Assembly: GCA_944321365.1 (NCBI GenBank)
Contig: CALULA010000003.1
Coordinates: forward strand, 186,001-250,000
Length of the DNA stretch: 64,000 nucleotides
Source of the DNA: an uncultured Paraprevotella sp.
Lineage (GTDB): Bacteria > Bacteroidota > Bacteroidia > Bacteroidales > Bacteroidaceae
Reading direction: 5' to 3'
How positions within the stretch are numbered: the stretch's first letter is position 1; the number at the start of each line of letters is the position of its first letter. Below are positions 43,934 to 51,444 of the stretch, piece after piece. The translations under genes and the position numbers were made by a program. The notes under the pieces are model-generated. The model had not been told where the DNA came from and ran no database searches. It saw only the letters and a list, made by a program, of their open reading frames with translations.

Positions 43934-44875
43934 ATGAACAGGATTATTGTTGTCGGGGTGGTCTTGACCGCCCTGTTGGGTACGTTTCCATCGCAGGCTG
44001 AAGCACAGTTCCTCAAGAAGTTGGGGAAGGTATTGGAAAACGTGGACAAGGTATTGGGCTCCGGTTCGGCGGCAGACAGTCGGTCTGCCGCATCCGCAGG
44101 AACGGGGGCGGCGGATGGTATGCAGGTGGTGAACAACCTGAAAGGGTTCGAGGTGGAATTCAAGGGCGTGACCTGGCAGAAAGACTTCTGTGGCTTGGAA
44201 TTTGTTGTCACGAACACGGGCAGTTCCACCCAGCGCGTCTATGCGTTCGACAAGATGAAGACTTTCGGTGCCGACGGTACGCAATATGACAGCCGGAGCA
44301 TCGTGGGAAACTCGGTTACTTCGTTGGGTAACGGCGATTTCGACTTTGAACCGGGCGTGCCCGTCAAGTGCGTGTATGCACTCTTCGGTCTGCCAGAGTC
44401 GGGTACGGTGATGAGTCTCTGCCAACTGCGGCTCACGATGTTCGAAAACGGTTATCAGGATCGGTTCGTGGAGTTCCGCAACGTGCCTGTCCCGGCACGG
44501 CACTCCAACCCGTTCAAGGGCGTGTGGAAGTTGGAGGGCACCGGTCTGGAAGGCAAGCTCGTGTTGGACTTCTATGGTAAGTCGGTGGACGGCATGGATG
44601 CGCTGAACAATGCTGTCAAGTGCTACGGCACGATCTATGTGGGTTATGGCAGCGGTGCGTCCATGAAGGTGGACGAATGCTCCATCACCTCGTGGGAGGA
44701 TAACGGGAACACACCGTTGGTGAACTTCATTGGCGGGCGGGACGGAAACACCTATGAAGCAAGGATGATATACGATCCGCAGAAAGAGACTGTCCGTTTC
44801 AGCGACATACGGATTGTGGCGGAGGAAGGTATGGCGGAATGTTTCGTCTCGGACGATCTGGTGTTCGGGAAATAG
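43934..44875 (+). CDS. secreted protein of unknown function
   Basis: This 313-residue protein has a signal peptide (about 1-25, ending AEAQ). Residues about 70-190 resemble an immunoglobulin-like DUF4352 fold (LKGFEVEFKGVTWQKDFCGLEFVVTNTGSSTQRVYAFD, then a PGVPVKCVYALFG strand). The C-terminal 110 residues contain a second beta-rich part with KLVLDFYGKSV. Function is not known. An ATG at 43910 overlaps the previous stop (ATGA) and would add eight residues before the leader; either start keeps the gene coupled to the lipoprotein gene. A strong terminator follows. Confidence 0.68.
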   Translation: MNRIIVVGVVLTALLGTFPSQAEAQFLKKLGKVLENVDKVLGSGSAADSRSAASAGTGAADGMQVVNNLKGFEVEFKGVTWQKDFCGLEFVVTNTGSSTQRVYAFDKMKTFGADGTQYDSRSIVGNSVTSLGNGDFDFEPGVPVKCVYALFGLPESGTVMSLCQLRLTMFENGYQDRFVEFRNVPVPARHSNPFKGVWKLEGTGLEGKLVLDFYGKSVDGMDALNNAVKCYGTIYVGYGSGASMKVDECSITSWEDNGNTPLVNFIGGRDGNTYEARMIYDPQKETVRFSDIRIVAEEGMAECFVSDDLVFGK

Positions 44876-44895
44876 GTTCCAGTCCGCTTGTCTGT

Positions 44896-44931
44896 GTACG
44901 GTTGCGGGTAACCGGACGCCCGCAACCGTAC
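44896..44931 (+). terminator. terminator after the secreted-protein gene
   Basis: A perfect 13-bp stem (44896-44908 with 44919-44931) has a 10-nt loop; a T-rich tract (TTCTTTTCTTTCTTTCC) starts about 18 bp later. Confidence 0.6.
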
Positions 44932-45060
44932 GTATCCCATACCGGATATTCTTTTCTTTCTTTCCTTACTTCTTTCCTTGTCGGTATTCTGTATTTCCCC
45001 TTAGTTGAAAGTTGAATGACGGGCGGTCGGTTGGGTCGCACTGCTCCGTCTGCACTGCTA

Positions 45061-45090
45061 TGCGCACAACCGGTCGCGTTTGTGCGCATA
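45061..45090. repeat. 22-bp phased TGCGCA array, two units at a duplication junction (array B)
   Basis: TGCGCA occurs at 45061 and at 45083, 22 bp apart, with an ACAACCGG spacer start as in array C. The second unit is interrupted at 45091, where the copied kamA segment begins. Confidence 0.6.
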
Positions 45091-45528
45091 GCGGCGCAGG
45101 TGCGGCAGTGGATGGACCGCTGGCCGGACGGTATGGACGAGGGGGTGCAGGCTGTCCGCAGGGCGAACAAGGAACGGATGGTGCCCTTGCTGGTGCGCAG
45201 GATAGAGCAGCGTCCGGTCTCGTTGCGCCACTACGTGTTCGCGTCCGGCATGACGGCGGAGGAGAAACGGCGGCAGGTGCTGGAGTGGTGGAATGAGATA
45301 CACTTCCAGCTGGTGATGGCCGCGAAGACACCGGAGGAGCTGAATGCCCTGCTGGGCGGCGTGTTGTCTGCCGGCACGCTGGACATCTACCGGCGGGCGC
45401 AGGCGAAGGGCATCCCCATTTTCGTGACCCCCTATTACCTCTCGTTGCTGGCCCCGTCTGGCCGGGGCTATGACGATGCGGCCATCCGCAGTTATGTCAT
45501 CTACTCCTCGCGGCTGGTGGAGGCTTTC
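45091..45528 (+). pseudogene. copy of an internal kamA segment
   Basis: This 438-bp block matches 40959-41396, inside the kamA-family gene 4.1 kb upstream, in the same orientation. By eye it differs at roughly ten positions (about 98% identity). At least four of the changes alter an amino acid (T to G, A to V, S to A, D to A), which suggests no selection. It lacks the start, the radical SAM cysteines and the C-terminus of the parent. A frame of about 197 codons crosses it (45016-45609), but its ends come from unrelated flanking DNA, so it is taken as a gene fragment. The left junction lies inside a 22-bp phased array. Confidence 0.85.
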
Positions 45529-45650
45529 CGCGCAGTATGGAACTGTAGGCGGATTTTTGTTGTCGTCGTGTCAGTATGTTTTGAGTTAACAAAAAGAAAC
45601 ACCTTTTAAAAAAAGTGACTTTTTGCCCGCCTTTTCTGGGATATTATACC

Positions 45651-45658
45651 TATATTTG
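45651..45658 (+). promoter_or_regulatory. -7 promoter element of the barrel protein gene
   Basis: TATATTTG lies 26 bp before the ATG at 45685. No proper -33 element is seen. Confidence 0.55.
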
Positions 45659-45684
45659 CAGATGAACACATTAAACCTGATTCC

Positions 45685-47853
45685 ATGGAAAAACGAAAGT
45701 ACTTCCTCTTCCTTCTTCTGCTGGCTTGCGGTCTTTGGGCACACGGTGCAAAAGTGGCATTATGTCTGAACGCGGACAGTGTGGCACATCTGGCCGACAG
45801 TGTGGTGCATCCCATCGACAGCGCAGTGTCCAAGGCAATGCGCCTGAACACGGTGACAGTCACGGCTTCCAATATAGTGCACTATGCCGACCGGGATGTC
45901 GTGCGCATCACCCGCGAGATGCGGAAGCAGGCAGCCAATACGGCACAGCTGTTGGGCACCCTGCCGGGTATGGACTGCGACTATAGCGACAATTCACTGT
46001 CCTACTATGGCTCGAAGAACATCATCATCCTGGTGGACAGCCTGCGGAAGCCTGCTGATTTTATCAAGGAACTGCACCATCTGCGTTTCGACCGGGTGGA
46101 GATTGTACCCAATCCCGACGGGGAATATTCCCATTATGACGTGCTGATCAATCTGCATACGAAAGATGATTACGAAGGATTTGAAAGCAACCTGTCCAAC
46201 TACATGCGGGTGCTGCCATCGGACGGCAACGGAAAAGGCAAGAACCTGACACGGGACAATGCTTCAGTTTCCTTTGATTATACCAAGAACAAGTGGAACT
46301 TCACGGGGATGTACCGCACCAATTTCAATCATGGTGAACTGGACCGCATCAGCCAGCAACGCACCTATAACGTGAACAGGCTGCGGGAGACAGCCCTGCC
46401 CTCGCTGACGGAAGGCAATCGCTTTCAGTCACACCGTGCGTATGTGGCGGTGGACCATCAGTTCAACAAGCAGCATTCCGTCTCGCTTTCCTACAACTAT
46501 ATCCAGAGCCGGGACAGGCAGTACGGATGGGACGACACGGAACGGCTGTGGCTGGACAGCGGGAGGCGGGACACGCTCAGCGAGCAGCGGGAGGCCGTGA
46601 ACGACGGCTGCCGCCACACGCTGGGGATGTATTACCGCGGCAATACACGGGCATGGAACTATGTGTATGACTTCAACTACACCCGCAACGTGTGGGAGAC
46701 GGACGATGTGCTCCGGCAGAGCACCGGCTATCTGTCGGAACATTACTTCCGCAACAGGATGAATTACGTGTGGAGCCAGGTGGCCGCCAACCGCCGTTTT
46801 TTCGACAACCGTTTCTACGTCAGCTTCGGATACAGTCTGGTGTGGAAGGACTACCGGCAGCAGGACCGACTCAGCGCGGAAGTGCTCGACGAGAACTCCT
46901 TCCTGCGCAACCGGCTGCGGACGTGGATGTCCTACCGCTTCGGCAACGGCACGCAGCTCACCTTCGGCGCATCGGCAGAGGATGTGCGCAACAAGACCCG
47001 CTCATTCACAGACCATAATATGGCCTACGGCATCAGCAGCACGCTGTTCCACCGCTGGAGCGACTGGCTCTGGATGCGTGTCAACTACTGGTTCGACCTG
47101 TCATACCCGACGCTTGAGCAGGTCACGTCATACGCCTATTTCACGGACTCGCTCACCTGCCGTGAGGGCAATCCCTGGCTGAAGACCGACAAGGTGCAGC
47201 GGGGGCGCATCTGGCTGAACTTCTTCAATACGGTCGATCTGCAGGTCGGCGGGAACTATGCTCCCGACATGTTCTCCTCCATTGCCAGCGTGAGCGAGGG
47301 CACACTGCCCGGTGGGGGCTACGGTCCCTACGTGGTCTATTCTCCGCAGAATGTACTGTACAAGGAATGGTGGGCCTCTGTAGCCGTCAAGAAGAAAGTG
47401 GGAGACTTCACGCTGAGCGGCTTCCTGAAATATCAGGATATGGTGGGGAAGTTCCGTGAATACCGCAACCGCAACAACGGCTTTTCCGGTAATGCGCAGG
47501 CCAGATACTACAATGCGCATCGTCGTCTTACAACGTCGTTGGGCTATTACTACAACCGGTTCTACGGCGTGTCCGCCCAAGGCTGGAGCACGCGGGATAT
47601 GGACTATTTCAGTTTTGTCCTCAGCAAGAACATGCTGAAGCAGCGGCTGCGCCTGACATTCCAATACACTTTGCCCGTGTTCTTCACCGACTCCAAATAC
47701 ACGGAGCACTCCGGTTCTGCGGCCCAGACGCTCGACCGCGTCTCATATATCCGGCGGACCAACGCCAACGCCCTGTCGCTGACGGTGGCCTACCGCTTCA
47801 TGTGGGGGAAGAGTGTGCGGAAGTATGACCGGGAGATGCAGGAAGAAATATGA
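45685..47853 (+). CDS. outer membrane beta-barrel protein, TonB receptor-like
   Basis: This 722-residue protein has a signal peptide (about 1-22). A plug-like domain (about 50-160) has LNTVTVTAS, AQLLGTLPGM, KNIIILVDS and FDRVEIVPNPDGEYSHYDVLINL. A large barrel of alternating aromatic strands follows to the end. It resembles the OMP_b-brl_3 outer membrane family rather than SusC. The barrel is shorter than a canonical receptor and the last residue is Ile after a charged tail (KYDREMQEEI), which is unusual for a barrel C-terminus. The ligand is unknown. It stands alone between non-coding stretches. Confidence 0.8.
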   Translation: MEKRKYFLFLLLLACGLWAHGAKVALCLNADSVAHLADSVVHPIDSAVSKAMRLNTVTVTASNIVHYADRDVVRITREMRKQAANTAQLLGTLPGMDCDYSDNSLSYYGSKNIIILVDSLRKPADFIKELHHLRFDRVEIVPNPDGEYSHYDVLINLHTKDDYEGFESNLSNYMRVLPSDGNGKGKNLTRDNASVSFDYTKNKWNFTGMYRTNFNHGELDRISQQRTYNVNRLRETALPSLTEGNRFQSHRAYVAVDHQFNKQHSVSLSYNYIQSRDRQYGWDDTERLWLDSGRRDTLSEQREAVNDGCRHTLGMYYRGNTRAWNYVYDFNYTRNVWETDDVLRQSTGYLSEHYFRNRMNYVWSQVAANRRFFDNRFYVSFGYSLVWKDYRQQDRLSAEVLDENSFLRNRLRTWMSYRFGNGTQLTFGASAEDVRNKTRSFTDHNMAYGISSTLFHRWSDWLWMRVNYWFDLSYPTLEQVTSYAYFTDSLTCREGNPWLKTDKVQRGRIWLNFFNTVDLQVGGNYAPDMFSSIASVSEGTLPGGGYGPYVVYSPQNVLYKEWWASVAVKKKVGDFTLSGFLKYQDMVGKFREYRNRNNGFSGNAQARYYNAHRRLTTSLGYYYNRFYGVSAQGWSTRDMDYFSFVLSKNMLKQRLRLTFQYTLPVFFTDSKYTEHSGSAAQTLDRVSYIRRTNANALSLTVAYRFMWGKSVRKYDREMQEEI

Positions 47854-47990
47854 CATCCGTGTGAACGCCTTCCGCGCTTGTCGGTGCGGCGGCTTGGTGT
47901 CTGCCGCTTGCAGAGGACAGCGCGTCCCCTTTATAAAGTCGTTTAGTTGTAAGTATTTTTTATACTTTGGCAGGTCTTCATTTAGGGGTT

Positions 47991-48122
47991 TGCAGGTGCT
48001 TTCGCACCGTTGTGCGCACAACCGGAAGTTTTCTTGCGCACAAACCGCTTCGGCTGTGCGCACAAACGTGACCGGTTGTGCGCAAGAAAATCCGGCGTTT
48101 TGCGCAAGGATTCCTGCTGTCT
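47991..48122. repeat. 22-bp phased TGCGCA array, five full units plus one partial (array C)
   Basis: TGCGCA cores start at 48013, 48035, 48057, 48079 and 48101, exactly 22 bp apart, with a partial unit (TGCAGG) in phase at 47991. The first units extend the palindrome to TTGTGCGCACAA. Spacers differ but often contain CCGG. The array fills the centre of the 592-bp gap between the barrel protein gene and trpB; the rest of the gap (47854-47990, 48123-48354) shows nothing recognised. Confidence 0.85.
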
Positions 48123-48354
48123 TGTAGCGGCTTGTTTATCAAACACTTGCGAGGAGCGTCCGCTGTGCATCGTTTTTGTCGGCGGCGCGGTGCACGGTGA
48201 TGAAAGCCGTTGCTGTGTTTGTCTTGTTTTTTTACGGTCTGTTTTTGTCGGTAAAACGTATAAAACGGCCTCGCGGGCATGGCATATCGGACGGCAAGAC
48301 GGTGAAGCTCGCCCTGTAGGAGGGGGATGCAAGGAAAGTCCTTGTGCTTTTCCT

Positions 48355-48415
48355 GCAAAAAGCGGGCATCCGCACCGCCCTGTATTTCCCGTCGGGGGCA
48401 GGGGATGCGGATGCC
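48355..48415 (-). terminator. terminator of trpB
   Basis: A 10-bp stem (48365-48374 with 48406-48415) can extend by an inner GCCC/GGGC pair. On the minus strand it is followed by GCTTTTTGC. Confidence 0.6.
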
Positions 48416-48445
48416 TGATGTGTCTTGTCGCGCAGTGCGCTGTTC

Positions 48446-49807
48446 TTACAGGTCCTTTATTTCGTCCAGATTGTGCTGGATTTCCTCGTCATTCAGTTCA
48501 TAGTTCGTCAGGTTGCCGGCCAGATACTGGTCGTAGGCACTCATGTCGATCAGTCCGTGTCCCGACAGGTTGAACAGGATGACTTTCTCTTCGCCCGTCT
48601 CCTTGCAGCGTTTGGCCTCGTTGATGGCAGCGGCGATGGCGTGGCACGATTCCGGGGCGGGGATGATGCCCTCGGCCTTGGCGAACAGGCATCCGGCGTC
48701 GAACGACTCCAGCTGCTGTATGTCGACGGCTTCCATCAGCCCGTCTTTCAGCAGTTGCGATACGATGACGCCCGCGCCGTGATAACGCAGGCCGCCTGCG
48801 TGGATGTTGGCCGGGGCGAAGTTGTGTCCCAAGGTGAACATCGGCAGCAGCGGCGTGTAGCCGGCCTCGTCTCCGTAATCATATTGGAAGTGCCCGCGTG
48901 TCAGTTTCGGGCATGAGGCCGGTTCGGCTGCTATGTAACGGGTCTTGCGGCCCTCCTTGATGGTGTGGCGCATGAACGGGAAGCTGATGCCGCCGAAGTT
49001 GGAGCCGCCGCCGAAACAGCCGATGATGATGTCGGGGTATTCGCCTGCCATTTCCATCTGCTTCTCGGCTTCCAGGCCGATGACGGTCTGGTGCAGGGTT
49101 ACGTGGCTCAGTACGGAACCGAGAGTGTACTTGCAGTTGGGCGTCTCGCGGGCCAGTTCCACGGCTTCGGAGATGGCCGTACCCAGCGACCCCTGGTGGT
49201 TGGGGTATTTGGTCAGGATGTCCTTTCCGGCACGGGTGGACATGGAGGGCGACGGAGTGACCTGGGCGCCGAAAGTCTGCATGATGCTGCGGCGGTAGGG
49301 TTTCTGCTCATAGCTGATTTTTACCTGATAGACGGCAGCCTCCAGTCCGAATACCTTGGCGGCGTAGGCCAGTGCTGCACCCCACTGTCCGGCACCGGTC
49401 TCGGTGGTGATGTTCGTCACGCCCTCTTTCTTGCAGTAGTAGGCTTGTGCCAGAGCCGAGTTCAGCTTATGCGAGCCGATGGGGCTGACGCTCTCGTTCT
49501 TGAAATAGATGTGTGCCGGTGTGCCGATGGCTTCTTCCAGTCCGTAGGCCCGCACCAGCGGTGTGCTGCGGTAGTACTTGTACATCTCGCGCACTTCTTC
49601 AGGAATCTCTATCCAGGTGTCCGTCTGGTTCAGCTCCTGCCGGCACAGCTCTTCGGCGAAGATGGGGAAGAGGTCCTCCGGTTTCAAGGGCTGTCTGGTT
49701 GCCGGGTTGAGCGGCGGCATGGGCTTGTTCACCATGTCGGCCTGGATGTTGTACCAATAGTGCGGGATTTCATCCTCAGTGAGGAAATATCTTTTTCTCT
49801 TTTCCAT
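48446..49807 (-). CDS. trpB: tryptophan synthase beta chain, TrpB2 type
   Basis: This 453-residue PLP enzyme joins indole (or a related acceptor) to serine. It is longer than TrpB1 (about 400) and has the TrpB2 N-terminal extension. K114 in SPIGSHKLNSALAQA is the PLP lysine, ETGAGQWGAALA follows, and the phosphate-binding loop is GCFGGGSNFGG (about 271-281). No trpA or other trp gene is next to it, as is usual for TrpB2, which acts alone. Its -7 element is at 49855-49862 and its terminator at 48355-48415. Confidence 0.92.
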   Translation of the reverse strand: MEKRKRYFLTEDEIPHYWYNIQADMVNKPMPPLNPATRQPLKPEDLFPIFAEELCRQELNQTDTWIEIPEEVREMYKYYRSTPLVRAYGLEEAIGTPAHIYFKNESVSPIGSHKLNSALAQAYYCKKEGVTNITTETGAGQWGAALAYAAKVFGLEAAVYQVKISYEQKPYRRSIMQTFGAQVTPSPSMSTRAGKDILTKYPNHQGSLGTAISEAVELARETPNCKYTLGSVLSHVTLHQTVIGLEAEKQMEMAGEYPDIIIGCFGGGSNFGGISFPFMRHTIKEGRKTRYIAAEPASCPKLTRGHFQYDYGDEAGYTPLLPMFTLGHNFAPANIHAGGLRYHGAGVIVSQLLKDGLMEAVDIQQLESFDAGCLFAKAEGIIPAPESCHAIAAAINEAKRCKETGEEKVILFNLSGHGLIDMSAYDQYLAGNLTNYELNDEEIQHNLDEIKDL

Positions 49808-49854
49808 GACGTTTTATGTTTAAAAATGAATGCTTCTTTGTCGTTTTGTCACCG

Positions 49855-49862
49855 CAAACTTA
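49855..49862 (-). promoter_or_regulatory. -7 promoter element of trpB
   Basis: TAAGTTTG on the minus strand, 47 bp before the ATG. Nothing else is recognised from 49863 to 50110. Confidence 0.5.
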
Positions 49863-50117
49863 CGAAAAAATGATGAAATAGATAAGGAAAACGGGAATAT
49901 ATTATATTTTTGACGTTGAGAATGTTTATACTTTATACGGACGAATGTCGCAGATAGCCTTGTTTTGCATTCCGGTTGCCGGTTCTTTCCGGGGAAGTTG
50001 GCTGACGGTGTTTTCAAAACAGATGTTTCATCTTGTAACGGCAATCCGGGTTGAATAAATATTCATTCCGGCAAGTGTATGGCGGATGGTTTATCTGCTT
50101 TGTGCACAATGTATTTT

Positions 50118-50168
50118 TGAATAATTCTGAATAAAAATAAGAAAAAAGTGCATAATATGCAATGCATA
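50118..50168. promoter_or_regulatory. candidate ARG box cluster before argR
   Basis: TGCATA-A-TATGCA-A-TGCATA (50149-50168) consists of three half-sites in alternating orientation, each step 7 bp. Read pairwise it gives two overlapping dyads that resemble the E. coli ARG box TGAATAATTATTCA with C in place of A. Two direct TGAATAA copies lie at 50118 and 50128. The cluster covers the -33 region of argR, the expected place for autoregulation. Confidence 0.5.
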
Positions 50169-50182
50169 CCGACAAAAATGTG

Positions 50183-50190
50183 TACCTTTG
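50183..50190 (+). promoter_or_regulatory. -7 promoter element of the arg-pro operon
   Basis: TACCTTTG lies 28 bp before the argR ATG at 50219. The earlier ATG at 50162 lies upstream of it and is rejected. Confidence 0.6.
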
Positions 50191-50218
50191 CCCTCGTGAA
50201 ACCAAGATAGAGAGTCGC

Positions 50219-50695
50219 ATGAAGAATAAGGACAGCCGTTTGGAGGCTATCAAAATGATAGTGTCAGCTCAGGATATATCCAATCAGGAGGAACTGTTGA
50301 GGGAATTGGCCAAGGTGGGCTTCAGGTTGACGCAGGCCACTTTGTCCCGTGATTTGAAACAGTTGAAAGTGGCAAAGGCGACAAATGCCTTCGGAAAGTA
50401 TATCTACGTGCTGCCGGCATCACCGCTTTACCGTCGTGTGTCGGACTCTCATCTGACGTCTTCCTCCTTGCATCAGGCCGGTGCCCTGTCGGTGAAGTTC
50501 TCCGGAAACATAGCCGTTGTGCACACGTTGCCCGGACATGCCAGTCATATTGCCTACGACATAGACAACAAACGCTTCGAGGAATTCTTGGGTACGCTGG
50601 CCGGTGATGACACCATTATTCTGGTGCTGGCCGACGGTGTGATGCCTGCTACAGCGTTGCGGCGGCTGGCCGAGGTGATTCCCGGTGTGGGCTGA
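50219..50695 (+). CDS. argR: arginine repressor ArgR
   Basis: This 158-residue protein has a winged-helix N-terminus (SRLEAIKMIVSAQDISNQEELLRELAKVGFRLTQATLSRDLKQLKVAK, about 6-55) and a C-terminal oligomerisation and arginine-binding domain. That domain has VHTLPGHASHIAYDID and the LAGDDTIILVLAD motif, where the paired Asp residues bind arginine. The hexamer represses arginine synthesis when arginine is high. It leads the arg-pro operon, so the whole cluster is probably autoregulated through the dyads at 50149-50168. Confidence 0.93.
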   Translation: MKNKDSRLEAIKMIVSAQDISNQEELLRELAKVGFRLTQATLSRDLKQLKVAKATNAFGKYIYVLPASPLYRRVSDSHLTSSSLHQAGALSVKFSGNIAVVHTLPGHASHIAYDIDNKRFEEFLGTLAGDDTIILVLADGVMPATALRRLAEVIPGVG

Positions 50696-50754
50696 GCGGA
50701 AAAGTGAGAGCCGGAATAAGGAAATGAAAATACATATATATACAATTAAGGAAA

Positions 50755-51405
50755 GTGGAATACAATGATGGAATCAGGGTGGTAGTGGCAGATGCCAGCC
50801 ACGAGAAGTATGTAGACATCATCCTGTCTACAATAGCGGATTCGGCCCGCAAGCGCGGTTCGGGCATAGCTTCGCGCACGCACGAATATCTGGCCACGAA
50901 GATGAAGGAGCGCAAGGCGGTCATCGCCTTGGCCGGGGAGGGCGATGCGGAAGAGTTCGCCGGTTTCTGCTATATTGAGAGCTGGGGAAACAAACAGTAC
51001 GTGGCCAATTCCGGGCTGATAGTGGTGGAGAAGTTCCGGAGACACCATCTGGCCACACGCATCAAACAGACGGCTTTCACCCTCTCCCGCCTGCGCTGGC
51101 CTCATGCCAAGCTGTTCGGACTGACCAGCCAGAGTGCAGTGATGAAAATCAATACGGCACTGGGATATGTGCCGGTGACGTTCGCCGAACTGACGGATGA
51201 TGACGCCTACTGGAAAGGATGCGGCACGCCGGAGCATCCCTGTTGCATCAACTATGATATCCTGCAGCGCACGGGGCGTAAGTATTGTGTCTGTACGGCC
51301 ATGCTCTACGACCCGGCCATGCACCCGGACGAGAAGCTCCCCGTGGAACTGCCGCCTGATGTGGTGAAGATGGCCAAGGAGGCGGCTGAGAAGAATTTGC
51401 GCTAA
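50755..51405 (+). CDS. GNAT-family acyltransferase in the arginine operon
   Basis: This 216-residue protein has a GNAT core: VVADASHEKYVDIILSTI at the start, a central FAGFCYIESWG strand, then the acyl-CoA loop region GLIVVEKFRRHHLATRIKQ (about 89-107) and LFGLTSQSAVMKINTALGYVPVTF. The C-terminal part is Cys-rich (CGTPEHPCC, CVCTA) and not explained. It starts with GTG 59 bp after argR and precedes argG by 39 bp. Since the pathway here goes through N-acylated intermediates and no classical argA or argJ is in the cluster, this is a candidate N-acylglutamate synthase; that is inference. Confidence 0.75.
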   Translation: MEYNDGIRVVVADASHEKYVDIILSTIADSARKRGSGIASRTHEYLATKMKERKAVIALAGEGDAEEFAGFCYIESWGNKQYVANSGLIVVEKFRRHHLATRIKQTAFTLSRLRWPHAKLFGLTSQSAVMKINTALGYVPVTFAELTDDDAYWKGCGTPEHPCCINYDILQRTGRKYCVCTAMLYDPAMHPDEKLPVELPPDVVKMAKEAAEKNLR

Positions 51406-51444
51406 GGACAGAAGAATAAAAAACGATTAAAACGAAATAACATT

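Noticed and set aside
45016..45609. Intact 197-residue protein gene over the kamA copy
   Set aside because: Both ends come from unrelated flanking DNA, several substitutions change conserved residues, and no promoter is seen.
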